A DNA stretch of 36,939 nt, from NCBI GenBank assembly GCA_022571715.1, contig JACZXH010000036.1, forward strand, positions 1 through 36,939, written 5' to 3'. The translations under genes were made by a program, and so were the position numbers. This document shows positions 8,791 through 17,975 of the stretch, in pieces (positions within the stretch are counted from its first letter, which is position 1; the number at the start of each line of letters is the position of its first letter). The notes beneath the pieces were generated by a model. The model saw nothing but the letters and a program-made list of their open reading frames with translations, ran no database searches and was not told where the DNA came from. Source of the stretch: Bacteroidota bacterium. GTDB taxonomy: Bacteria > Bacteroidota > Bacteroidia > Cytophagales > Cyclobacteriaceae.

Positions 8791-10137
8791 ATGCATGATT
8801 TATATCAGCTATCTTCAAGAAAAATCAGAGTACCTCCAGTTTCCTTTATTGATAGAATCAGACATCTTGGACCTGGATTTATTCTTTCTGCAGGCATTGT
8901 AGGGTCGGGGGAACTGATAGCTACTACTACCCTGGGCGCCCGGGCTGGATTCATTACTTTCTGGGTGATTCTTGTGAGTTGTGTTGTAAAGGTGGCCGTG
9001 CAGATAGAGTTTGCCAAACATACTATACTTACCGGAAAGACCTCCATGCAGATTCTGAATTCATTGCCAGGCCCTTTATGGGGAAAAGCACGATGGTCGG
9101 TATGGCTCATGCTATTTTTCATGGTAATTAAATTTGTGCAGGTTGGCGGCATTATCGGTGGAGTTGCCATTATTTTGAATATAGCTGTACCGGAAATGAG
9201 TATTGCATTCTGGTGTTTTTTAACGGCTGTTTTTGTTGCCCTCTTAATTTTTAAAGGGTATTACAAAATGATTGAAGGTTTCTCACTGATAATGATAGCC
9301 TTATTTACGATTTTTACGGCCTTGTCATTATATTTTGTCCAGTTCACCTCATTTGCCTTCTCCATCGAAGATGTTTTATCAGGGTTAACGTTTCACTTAC
9401 CAAAAGAAGCTGTGGCAGTGGCAATCGGCGCTTTTGGAATCACAGGTGTCTCCGGCGAAGAAATTATATATTATAATTACTGGTGTCTTGAAAAAGGATA
9501 TGCCCGATATACCGGTCCGGAAGAAGATTCGGTCGCATGGCGACAAAGAGCCAAAGGTTGGATAAAAACCATGTATCTGGATGCTTTCGCTGCACTAGTG
9601 ACTTATACCGTTGTAACAGCACTTTTTTATCTGCTGGGTGCCAGTGTACTTTACTCACAAGGGAAAATACCTGAAGGTTATGAAATGATTGAAATCATTT
9701 CAGCCATATATACCGAATCACTTGGCCCTGGAGCAAAGACCGTATTCTTAATCGGTGCTTTTTTAGTGCTATTTTCTACCCTGTTTGCCTCACTTGCCGC
9801 TTGGACCCGATTGTTTCCGGATATTTTTGGCCAAACCGGCTGGATAGATTTTCATGATATGAAACAACGAAAACGGTACATAGCTATATGCGCCTGGACT
9901 TTTCCAATCATATGGGCTATACTTTTTGTTTTTATCCAGCTTCCTGTGGTTATGATATTGTCAGGAGGTATTGTCGGTTCATTCATACTATTCTTAATTG
10001 TATTTGCTGTGATTCATATACGGTACAAACAAAAGCACGTTCATTTTATACCAGATTTGAAATATGACACCTTTCTATGGCTAAGCATCTTGTCAATTTT
10101 TTTGGTTGGTATTTATGGGTTAGTCAAGCTCATGTAA
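8791..10137 (+). CDS. Nramp (SLC11)-family transporter homologue with non-canonical metal site
   Basis: This 448-residue protein has about eleven membrane segments and the Nramp fold pattern, opening with LGPGFILSAGIVGSGELIATT. In canonical Nramp proteins helix 1 carries DPGN and helix 6 carries an A-x-x-MPH motif that coordinate Mn/Fe. Here the first is GSGE (residues 38-41), and the helix 6 region reads ITGVSGEEIIYYNYW with no MPH. It therefore belongs to a divergent Nramp-like group and may move a different ion or have another role. The family and topology are clear; the substrate is not. The ATG at 8791 is preceded by an A-rich leader without a strong ribosome binding site. It could be cotranscribed with the lipoprotein gene 61 nt upstream. 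Confidence 0.85.
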   Translation: MHDLYQLSSRKIRVPPVSFIDRIRHLGPGFILSAGIVGSGELIATTTLGARAGFITFWVILVSCVVKVAVQIEFAKHTILTGKTSMQILNSLPGPLWGKARWSVWLMLFFMVIKFVQVGGIIGGVAIILNIAVPEMSIAFWCFLTAVFVALLIFKGYYKMIEGFSLIMIALFTIFTALSLYFVQFTSFAFSIEDVLSGLTFHLPKEAVAVAIGAFGITGVSGEEIIYYNYWCLEKGYARYTGPEEDSVAWRQRAKGWIKTMYLDAFAALVTYTVVTALFYLLGASVLYSQGKIPEGYEMIEIISAIYTESLGPGAKTVFLIGAFLVLFSTLFASLAAWTRLFPDIFGQTGWIDFHDMKQRKRYIAICAWTFPIIWAILFVFIQLPVVMILSGGIVGSFILFLIVFAVIHIRYKQKHVHFIPDLKYDTFLWLSILSIFLVGIYGLVKLM

Positions 10138-10327
10138 ATTAAATCTGATGCGAAATAGACGAATAATTCATGTCTGAATAGTCAAAACGGGTGCTTTTCA
10201 ACACATTTGACGAGAATTAAGTTGATTTATCGGATAAAAACGCAATTCACTTCTATTTATTTGGTAAATTCAATGTTCATTTACAACTTACCCGGCTCTG
10301 CATTTGACTCTTAGCACCATACGGATA

Positions 10328-12037
10328 ATGAAATCGTTTAATGTTAAAAGAGATTTTAAGATCATTCTTCTCACTTTGATCTATTGCCTGGCAGCCTACT
10401 TTGCCTTCCAATTAGCATTCGATACACCACTCAATATTCCGGTGTGGCCTGCTGCCGGTATCGGACTTGCTTTTGTGATACTGATGGGCAGAGATACCTG
10501 GCCAGCTGTCGCATTAGGCACGCTACTCACCCAGGTATTTGCCTACTGGCACTTTGCCGCGATAACTCCGGAATTTATGATCCTCATTGCGGTATTGACA
10601 GCTACCGGCACCACCATTCAGGTACTGACCGGTAATTATCTTTACAAAAAATTTATAAGTTCAAAGGAAAAAACACCGTTTTCACGGTCAGCCGATTCTT
10701 TTACTTTTTTATTTATTGCGCTTTTCGCTGGCCTTATTGCCCCTACCATGAGCACGGTATCCCTTTATTTAACCGGCGTATTAAGACCGGAGGCTATTCT
10801 AAACACCTGGTTTTCGTGGTGGGTTGGCAATGTAGTTGGAATACTGCTTTTTACACCATTTATTCTTTCATGGACCAGGGCTTTGAAATTCCGTGTCACC
10901 ATAGAAAAATTGCTTGAAGGTCTTTTGTTCTTAATCTGTATTGCCGGTTTGCTTGCCCTGTTCCGCGTGGATTCTCTTGCTGGAACTGTTGAAAAAGCTT
11001 TTCCTTTTCTGGTAATCCCTTTTTTGATGTGGCTTGCCTTCAGATTCAGACTAAATGTAGCTCTATCGGTAATGGTCATTGTATCTATTTCTGCAGTTTA
11101 CCGTACCACGCACGGACTTGGCCCTTTTGCAGTTGAAGATGTCTATAATTCAACGCTACTTCTTCAGGCATTTGTCGGAGTGATTAGTATTTCAACGTTG
11201 ATAATATCTTCGACCGTTACCGAAAGGAACCAGATACAAAAGCAACTCGAACGTTTCAATGAAAATCTTGAAAGCAAGGTTAACGAACGCACGAAAGCCT
11301 TGAATGAAGAAATTACCATACGTGCCAAAGCGGAAGAGAAACTTAAAATATCTAACCGCAAACTCCGCAAGACAAATGCAGAACTGGATAATTTCGTATA
11401 CAGCGTATCTCATGACCTGCGGGCTCCTATTGCTTCAGTTCTTGGCCTAATTAATCTTGCTAAAAAAGACAGGTCAGAGGAGATGGCAATGAAATACCTG
11501 GAAATGATAGAAGAAAGTGCCATTCAGCAGGATAAATTCATCAAGAAAATTCTTGATCAATCCAGAAACGCCCGCCTGGATATACGCAAGGAGGAAATCA
11601 TGTTTGACAGGCTTATCTCCGAAACATTCAACCAACTCAAATATGTTGACCTTACCGGGAACGTATCAAAAAACATAAATATTAATCAGGATAAACCCTT
11701 TTTCTCTGATACGTGGAGATTAAAAGTAATATTCAACAACCTTCTTTCGAACTCCATACGTTATAAAAATGGCAATCCACCTAAAATTGATATCGATATC
11801 AATGTAGAAAACAATGATGCACATATTGTCATCAGGGATAACGGAAAGGGTATAGCAAAAAAACATTTACGACACGTATTCAAGATGTTTTACAGGGCTA
11901 CAGACGAAAATGCGGGTTCAGGTCTTGGATTGTATATAGTTAAAGAAACCGTAGATAAACTGCACGGAGCTATCAAGCTTTCCTCAAATGAAGGAAAAGG
12001 CACTGAAGTAGATTTACATATTCCCTCATTGAGCTGA
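10328..12037 (+). CDS. MASE1-domain membrane sensor histidine kinase
   Basis: I prefer ATG 10328 (569 residues) to the in-frame TTG at 10304. The N-terminal 300 residues are a MASE1-type membrane sensor: about eight membrane segments including the typical IPVWPAAGIGLAFVI and WFSWWVGNVVGILLFTP. A coiled-coil linker (about 300-350) leads to a HisKA domain with VSHDLRAPIASV, where the phospho-accepting His is residue 362. The HATPase_c domain follows, with N box NNLLSNSIRY, G1 box DNGKGI and G2 box GSGLGLYIV. No response regulator is adjacent, so the output partner is unknown. It is convergent with the amidohydrolase pair. Confidence 0.88.
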   Translation: MKSFNVKRDFKIILLTLIYCLAAYFAFQLAFDTPLNIPVWPAAGIGLAFVILMGRDTWPAVALGTLLTQVFAYWHFAAITPEFMILIAVLTATGTTIQVLTGNYLYKKFISSKEKTPFSRSADSFTFLFIALFAGLIAPTMSTVSLYLTGVLRPEAILNTWFSWWVGNVVGILLFTPFILSWTRALKFRVTIEKLLEGLLFLICIAGLLALFRVDSLAGTVEKAFPFLVIPFLMWLAFRFRLNVALSVMVIVSISAVYRTTHGLGPFAVEDVYNSTLLLQAFVGVISISTLIISSTVTERNQIQKQLERFNENLESKVNERTKALNEEITIRAKAEEKLKISNRKLRKTNAELDNFVYSVSHDLRAPIASVLGLINLAKKDRSEEMAMKYLEMIEESAIQQDKFIKKILDQSRNARLDIRKEEIMFDRLISETFNQLKYVDLTGNVSKNININQDKPFFSDTWRLKVIFNNLLSNSIRYKNGNPPKIDIDINVENNDAHIVIRDNGKGIAKKHLRHVFKMFYRATDENAGSGLGLYIVKETVDKLHGAIKLSSNEGKGTEVDLHIPSLS

Positions 12038-12080
12038 ATCCAGCTGGTTTAAAATCAATCCTGCCGGTTCCAGTTGCTTC

Positions 12081-13391
12081 TTATTTCGAATGACCATACT
12101 TTTTCGAATACCTTTCAAACAGTGCTTGTTGCTTATTTTCCAGCACAATGGCTTTTCCACTGATGTAGGCATTAGTGAGATTATTTGTCCTAATATCGAA
12201 AGCATCCCCTTCTGATACAAACAACGTGGCATCTTTACCCGCCTCCAGGGTTCCTGTTCTATTATCGATCCCAAGGATTTTTGCCGTATTTGAAGTAATC
12301 ATTTTCAATGCTTCCTCTTTGTCAACTCCATAAGCGACGGCTGTGCCTGCATAAAAAGGCAGGTTTCTGGAATTGGCAAGCATACCCGTATGGCTCAGTG
12401 CAACCACTACACCTGCATTACTCAACAAAAAGGGAAGTTTAAAAGGAAAATCATAGTCGGCGTCTGCCCGTGATGGCAGGCGGTGAGTGGCTGGAAGAAT
12501 TACTGCAATCTTATTTTTCCTGAGAAATTCCCTGGCTTGCCATGCTGCGTCTCCAGTAACCACTGTAATACGCTTTACACCATTCTTTTGCGCAAACTTT
12601 ACACTTTCAACAATTCCCTTCGGATTATTTGTATGCAGGATCAATGCCTTGCTACCATCAAATAGTCCGGCCATTGCTGACATTTTAATATTAACAGGCT
12701 TGGCAGCCAGTTTACTATAAGAGACTGCATCATTAAAATGCTTTTCCAACTCATGTATATTTTTATCATAGTCCTCATTAGGTTCATTTTTAACAGTAAA
12801 AGTTGAAAAATCGAATTTCCGGCTCATGCGTGAAGGCCAGTTTAAGTGTATAGCCACGTCCACCGTATGGGCTGCATCCTCCCAGTTCCATCCGTCAAGT
12901 TCTACGACAGATGATGTTCCGGAAATGATTCCTCCTGTAGGTGTAGGTTCGGCCAGCAAAATTCCGTTGAATCGTAATGTTGGCGGAATTTCCGAATCTG
13001 TATTATAGGCGATAATTGAACGGACATTTGGGTTAATCGACCCCCGTTCACTGTTATCACGCATCGCCCGAATCGAACTTACTTCCTGAAGTCCGAGTTG
13101 CGTATTTGGCAGGATAAATCCAGGATAAATATGCTTTCCCGATACATCGATCACTTCATATCTGCTACGGTCAGTTTGATCAGTTGTCGCGTCAGCCACA
13201 ATAGTCAATTTTCCGTTTTCAAATGCAATTATAGCGCTCTGAATCACATTACCGTTTCCCAGATGGGCTATTCCCCCAACCAGCATTATCGGATTCTCCT
13301 GGTTATTTGCTGGTACCGGAACCTGTGCAATCAAAAACACTGGCTGTACCAGGATTACAATTACTGAAATTATATATTTTATTTTTATCAT
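12081..13391 (-). CDS. Secreted amidohydrolase-fold protein lacking the HxH metal ligands
   Basis: The 436-residue protein has a signal peptide (MIKIKYIISVIVILVQPVFLIAQ) and the imidazolonepropionase-like amidohydrolase fold: an initial sandwich (GGIAHLGNGNVIQ), the YPGFI junction, a barrel, and the closing IDNRTGTLEAGKDATLFV. Where active members have D-x-H-x-H after PGFI, this one has LPNTQ, with Asn96 and Gln98 in place of the two His. It is therefore probably not a standard metal hydrolase. It lies 20 nt after the large amidohydrolase gene on the same strand, so the two are likely cotranscribed and may form a complex. Its dead site parallels that of the first module of the neighbour. Confidence 0.82.
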   Translation of the reverse strand: MIKIKYIISVIVILVQPVFLIAQVPVPANNQENPIMLVGGIAHLGNGNVIQSAIIAFENGKLTIVADATTDQTDRSRYEVIDVSGKHIYPGFILPNTQLGLQEVSSIRAMRDNSERGSINPNVRSIIAYNTDSEIPPTLRFNGILLAEPTPTGGIISGTSSVVELDGWNWEDAAHTVDVAIHLNWPSRMSRKFDFSTFTVKNEPNEDYDKNIHELEKHFNDAVSYSKLAAKPVNIKMSAMAGLFDGSKALILHTNNPKGIVESVKFAQKNGVKRITVVTGDAAWQAREFLRKNKIAVILPATHRLPSRADADYDFPFKLPFLLSNAGVVVALSHTGMLANSRNLPFYAGTAVAYGVDKEEALKMITSNTAKILGIDNRTGTLEAGKDATLFVSEGDAFDIRTNNLTNAYISGKAIVLENKQQALFERYSKKYGHSK

Positions 13392-13411
13392 CGTATTTAT
13401 TAGTTAATAGG

Positions 13412-16400
13412 TCAGTGAAAATCTACAAAACGTGCCACGCCGAGTATATCATCACAATGGAATTCAATCTGCTCTGGGGAATCTCCCTTTTTTGTTTTTG
13501 CTCCGTCCTTTTTAGCATCTTTCATCTTTTGAATCAACCTGGCCCTCTCCTTTCTGATTTCTTCATTTAATCTGTCGTCTTTTTCAAGATCGAAGTACAC
13601 AATTCCATCAATAATGGTTTTTTCTGCTTTGGCATAAACAGATAGTGGGTTATGTGACCAAAGCACAACATCGGCAGATTTCCCTACCTTTATGCTGCCC
13701 ATCTGATTATCAAGATGTAAAAGTTTTGCAGGATTCAAAGTAACCATTTTCAATGCATCTTCTTCAGTCATTCCTCCATACTTGATTGATTTTGCCGCCT
13801 CCTGGTTCAGCCTCCTGCCGGTTTCACCGCTGTCGGAATTAATCACTGTGATAACACCTTCATTATGCATAATAGCTGCATTGTACGGAATGGCATATCG
13901 TACTTCCCACTTATAATTCCACCAGTCCGAAAATGTGGAACCTCCGGCGCCATGTGCCTTCATTTTATCAGCAACCTTATAGCCTTCAAGTATATGTGTA
14001 AATGTATTGATATGGAAATTGAACCTTTCAGCAACTTGCATGAGCATGTTTATTTCAGACTGTACATAAGAATGACATGTAACGAAACGTTTTCCTTCAA
14101 CAATTTCAAGCATTGTCTCATGGACGAGATCTCTGCGTGGTTTTATTGCACTGGGTTTTGTTCTTGAAGAAAGCCTGTTGTAGGCATCCCATTCCTTTTT
14201 ATATTCAAGTGCATTCGTAAATGCATCCACATACACCTGCTCTACCCCCATTCTGGTCTGAGGATACCTGATGGAATTGTTGTTTCTGGAACGTTTCACA
14301 TTTTCACCCATTGCAAATTTTATAAATTCATCTGCTCCTTTAATTTTCAACTCTTCTGGTGCAGCCCCCCACCGAAGTTTAATGATGGCCGACTGGCCCC
14401 CAATCGGATTGGCAGACCCGTGCAGAATCTGAACAGCTACAACACCTCCGGCAAGCGCCCGGTATATATTGATATGTTCTGAATTAATTACATCTTTGAT
14501 TCTGACCATACCCGAATTCGTGGCAACATCATTGATTGAGCTTGCTCCAATATGCGAATGTTCGTCGATTATCCCGGGTGTCAGATGCTTTTCCGTTCCG
14601 TCAATAACACGTGCATTGGCTGACGAAATGTTTTTGCCGATTTGAGTAATCCTTCCGTTTTGAAGCAGTACATCTGTATTTTCCAGTACTCCTTCGCTCT
14701 CATTAGTCCAAACGGTAGCATTTTTTATCAGGATTGTCTCTTGTTTTGGCAACACAGATGTACCGTGAGCTACAAAAGGATAAATAACCTCACCTAATTC
14801 AATTTCTTTATCTTCTTTATCCTTTTCTTCCTTTTCTTCCTTTTCTTCCTTTTCTTCCTTTTTCTCAACCTCCGAGATATAGGTCGCTGTCCAGCTCACC
14901 CAGTTACCGTCAGCAAGCTGCCCTTCACCGGTAAAACCTTTCGTTTTCCCATCGGGCGTATCGGTATCCCATCCGGATAACCGTATACGTCCTTTCTCCT
15001 TTTCAGGTTCAAAGCTCATAGTAATCAATTCATCGATGAGTTTCATATCAACTTTCACATCGGTTGAGTCATTGATTTTGATTTCAGCCTTATGACTTCC
15101 CGGCTTACCTGTAATTGACAAGTCATACTTCGTATCTCCTACGCCCAGCTCATAAGCGCCGCTCTGGTCCTTTGTATCCAGGTCTTTAAGCCTGAATCGC
15201 CTGCCCCGGATCCAATTCTCATGGATAATTGCCTTTTCGGCAAATATATTTTCTGATGTGATTATGAAATTAGCGAGCATCCCACTTCGCAGACTGCCTA
15301 GCTCGCTACTCATATTTACCATACCGGCCGGATTGGTTGTCAGTGCTGCCAGGGCTGCTTTTTCGCTGAGTCCGTATTTTATGGCTTTGCGAAGATTGGG
15401 AATAAAATCCTTCTTGTTTTTAAGTCCATGCGTAGTAACAGCAAACTGAATACCACTTGATTCAAGGGCTGCAAGGTTTGCTGGTGCCATTTCCCAATGT
15501 TTCATATCTTTCAGCGAAACGTTTTCGGCGTCGAACGGATCCTCCACATCGTACGCATCCGGATAGTTTACCGGGATGATCATTTTGGCATTGGTAGCTT
15601 TTATCTCTTTTATTCTTTGGTACTCATCACCACCGCCTTTTATAATGTATTGCTTCCCAAACTCATCCCCTACTTTGTCAGCACGCAGGGTATTTAGCCA
15701 GCTGTTTGCTTCAAATATCTGGGGAAGGGATTGTAGCTGTAACCAGCTTTCAAGTGATTGGTCTTTAAAGGGTCTGGGGTTCTGGCTTCCATACCATTCA
15801 GCATCCATGTACGTTTGACGTAAGAGGGCAATAAATCCCATAATGGAAACAGGATAATTCTGACGTGAAGTGCCGCGGTTAAATGAATATTGAGCCGCCG
15901 CCTTTTCTTTTAATAGTTCATTATTGTCGGTTTCCTCACCGAGCGTGACAAAGGCAGACGAACCCCTCGCAATACCGTCGGAACGGAATGTGAGCACAGC
16001 GCCAAAGCCTTGTTTTCTCCATGATTCTGCTGATTTTCCATCAATACTGAATTCTTCTGCCGCATTATATTCCGACTTAATAGCCTGGTTGGCATTGTAA
16101 GCCCCCTTGGTTTTTGACTGAATTTGCTCCGGATTTCTACCAAAAGGACTTCTTCCCTCGGACCGTTTCAATTTCGGCAGCCCGTAGCTTGTATAAATAT
16201 CAATAAACCCGGGATAAATAAATTTACCGGAAAGGTCTAACTCAGTATATCCCACAGGAACAGATACATTCGTGCCTACTTTCTCAATTCTACCCGACCG
16301 TATAAGCAAAGTTGCATTTGTAAGTGTGGTTTCGGGATCAACTACAATGGTCGCATTGCGAAGTGCGTATGCATTTTCTCGTTTATCCAGCACATCATTT

Positions 16401-16480
16401 CTTGGAAATGTTTCCTGGGCATAAAGCCGGCTGGAAAAAATAATAAGCGTCAGGAAAAGAAATAAATTTCGTTTCATCAA
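13412..16480 (-). CDS. Large secreted protein with two amidohydrolase modules
   Basis: This 1022-residue protein has a signal peptide ending near LYAQ (residue 22). Module 1 (about 35-430) has the amidohydrolase sandwich and barrel, but the metal motif after YPGFID reads IYTSYG, with Tyr96 and Ser98 in place of His. A middle region (about 440-560) looks beta-rich and ends in a charged run of repeated EEK. Module 2 (about 575-990) retains TPGIIDEHSHIG with His641 and His643, further histidines (FVTCHSYVQ, HINTFTHIL, MKAHGAGG) and the Asp in VINSDSGE, so it is probably the active site. Such long tandem proteins with a shorter amidohydrolase next door recur in Bacteroidota; the substrate is unknown, peptides or acylated amino acids being plausible. 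Confidence 0.87.
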   Translation of the reverse strand: MMKRNLFLFLTLIIFSSRLYAQETFPRNDVLDKRENAYALRNATIVVDPETTLTNATLLIRSGRIEKVGTNVSVPVGYTELDLSGKFIYPGFIDIYTSYGLPKLKRSEGRSPFGRNPEQIQSKTKGAYNANQAIKSEYNAAEEFSIDGKSAESWRKQGFGAVLTFRSDGIARGSSAFVTLGEETDNNELLKEKAAAQYSFNRGTSRQNYPVSIMGFIALLRQTYMDAEWYGSQNPRPFKDQSLESWLQLQSLPQIFEANSWLNTLRADKVGDEFGKQYIIKGGGDEYQRIKEIKATNAKMIIPVNYPDAYDVEDPFDAENVSLKDMKHWEMAPANLAALESSGIQFAVTTHGLKNKKDFIPNLRKAIKYGLSEKAALAALTTNPAGMVNMSSELGSLRSGMLANFIITSENIFAEKAIIHENWIRGRRFRLKDLDTKDQSGAYELGVGDTKYDLSITGKPGSHKAEIKINDSTDVKVDMKLIDELITMSFEPEKEKGRIRLSGWDTDTPDGKTKGFTGEGQLADGNWVSWTATYISEVEKKEEKEEKEEKEEKDKEDKEIELGEVIYPFVAHGTSVLPKQETILIKNATVWTNESEGVLENTDVLLQNGRITQIGKNISSANARVIDGTEKHLTPGIIDEHSHIGASSINDVATNSGMVRIKDVINSEHINIYRALAGGVVAVQILHGSANPIGGQSAIIKLRWGAAPEELKIKGADEFIKFAMGENVKRSRNNNSIRYPQTRMGVEQVYVDAFTNALEYKKEWDAYNRLSSRTKPSAIKPRRDLVHETMLEIVEGKRFVTCHSYVQSEINMLMQVAERFNFHINTFTHILEGYKVADKMKAHGAGGSTFSDWWNYKWEVRYAIPYNAAIMHNEGVITVINSDSGETGRRLNQEAAKSIKYGGMTEEDALKMVTLNPAKLLHLDNQMGSIKVGKSADVVLWSHNPLSVYAKAEKTIIDGIVYFDLEKDDRLNEEIRKERARLIQKMKDAKKDGAKTKKGDSPEQIEFHCDDILGVARFVDFH
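14821..14856 (-). repeat. 9-nt minisatellite, four perfect units, coding an EEK-rich linker
   Basis: On the plus strand the unit CCTTTTCTT occurs four times in a row. Read on the minus strand it gives Lys/Glu triplets, part of a longer charged linker between the middle beta region and module 2 of the large amidohydrolase. Unit gain or loss stays in frame. Confidence 0.9.
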
Positions 16481-16887
16481 TTACGTTAAATTTTGATTTG
16501 GAATAGATTATAAAAAGGCAATTTAAGTCAAAATAGTATTGATCTTAACAACTGTTTTTGATAAGCGGAATAAATTGTACTTGGAAAAAAAACTTCATCA
16601 GTAAAGTCATATATGTAAATAAAATAATTATAAATTATGACAAATGTTATTTATTACTTATTACAGGCAATTTATTTTTGACCAGGTTAAATAAATAATT
16701 TATATTAAATGTATATGGATATTCCTGCTGATATGCACAGCACCGAATAAAATCACTAATATATCTGTCTTTAAAATATGTTGGACAAATCATGCAATAC
16801 ATCATTAAAAATATCCGGAAACAAAAAGCATTTGGAGTAAGTCGTGCTTGAAGGCGCCAGAATTATTGACACCATTTGGTACTTGTA
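16481..16887. other. AT-rich intergenic gap of 407 nt
   Basis: The gap lies between the end of the epimerase gene and the start of the large amidohydrolase gene, both on the minus strand. It probably holds the 3' end of the first unit and the promoter of the second. It is strongly AT-rich with scattered T and A tracts. I found no coding sequence, no RNA gene, no clear terminator hairpin and no convincing TAnnTTTG box in the right orientation. Confidence 0.5.
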
Positions 16888-17955
16888 CTATATTTTGTCA
16901 ACACCGAGCCCTGGTTTTCCATTGGGCATCATATAGCCGTCTTTGAGAATAAATCCACCTTTTACTGCATCTTTGGCCATATCAAGGCTGCCATCCAGAT
17001 CAATGTATTTTGTGTTAGCAGAGCTAAATGCTACATGCAAACCAGCAGTAATGCTTACGATGCTTTCGTCGTTGCAACCCCACATCAAATCAATACCGGC
17101 ATTTTCAGCAATTACAGCAATCTTTCTGGCCTGGTAAATTCCTCCGCATTTCATAAGTTTAATATTGAAAATGCCACTTGCACGGGGCGGTGAAGCCAGA
17201 TGGAATGCATCTTCTGGTGTAACCAGGCATTCATCGGCAGCCACCGTGTCCTTGATTTCATCAGGTAACGCTTTCATTTCATCAATCTGATCTGCAGGTA
17301 AGGGTTGTTCGTTTAACTCAATATCCAGTTTGGCAGTCTGATGAAAAAATTGTTTCAGGTCTTCTACAGAATAGCCCTGGTTGCAATCAATCCTGATTTT
17401 GGGCTTATATCCGAATTTTTCCCGCAATTTCACAAGGCGTTCCACATCTTCATCCACACTTTTCCCCAACTTTACTTTCAGGATACTGAACCCATCGGCA
17501 AAATAATCCCGGGCTTCTTCAAGTGTTTCTTCCACATTTTTAATACCGATAGTAATCGATGTAGCCATTTTTTCGATTTTCTGGCCAAAATATGATACCA
17601 GAGGAATTCCCAGATGCCGGGTGAACGCATCATGGAGTGCAATGTCTGCTACAGTTCGGATTCCTGGGCTTTGGGGAAATTTGTCAACGAGTACCTGACA
17701 GAGGGCAGGTGTTTCATGGATATTACAGCCAATCAAATAGTCCAGCATACCTTCGCTGAGTTTTGTATGCACATCAGCAGTAGATTCACCCACCACATAT
17801 GGACTTGGATTTGCTGATCCAATACCGGTAATTCCATTTTCAAGACTAATCTCAAAAAATACGACTTCTACCTCATCAACAGTTTTATACGAAATGGTAT
17901 ATGGTCGTGTGTTGCCCATGTCCTGCTTCCAGTAGTCAATTGCCTTTATTTTCAT
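16888..17955 (-). CDS. Enolase-superfamily dipeptide epimerase / DgcA-like N-acetyl-D-Glu racemase
   Basis: The 355-residue protein has the muconate-lactonizing-enzyme-type layout. The Lys pair is ILKVKLG (Lys160 and Lys162), the metal ligands are Asp190 (RIDCNQGYS), Glu216 (NEQPL) and Asp241 (AADECL), and the second catalytic Lys is 266 (NIKLMKCGG). A late DLD (residues 319-321) matches the DxD motif that binds the free amino group of dipeptides in Ala-Glu epimerases. It lies 20 nt after the DUF1611 gene and is surely cotranscribed with it. The same pairing occurs in the DgcN-DgcA D-glutamate pathway, where the enolase partner racemises N-acetyl-glutamate. The DxD motif favours a dipeptide epimerase and the context favours DgcA; the sequence alone does not decide. 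No signal peptide, so cytoplasmic. Confidence 0.88.
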   Translation of the reverse strand: MKIKAIDYWKQDMGNTRPYTISYKTVDEVEVVFFEISLENGITGIGSANPSPYVVGESTADVHTKLSEGMLDYLIGCNIHETPALCQVLVDKFPQSPGIRTVADIALHDAFTRHLGIPLVSYFGQKIEKMATSITIGIKNVEETLEEARDYFADGFSILKVKLGKSVDEDVERLVKLREKFGYKPKIRIDCNQGYSVEDLKQFFHQTAKLDIELNEQPLPADQIDEMKALPDEIKDTVAADECLVTPEDAFHLASPPRASGIFNIKLMKCGGIYQARKIAVIAENAGIDLMWGCNDESIVSITAGLHVAFSSANTKYIDLDGSLDMAKDAVKGGFILKDGYMMPNGKPGLGVDKI

Positions 17956-17975
17956 TTACACTATTTATAATGATA

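Noticed and set aside
16673-16680. TATTTTTG on the plus strand, matching the -7 consensus
   Set aside because: No plus-strand gene follows it and no -33 element is present; in such AT-rich sequence a chance match is likely.
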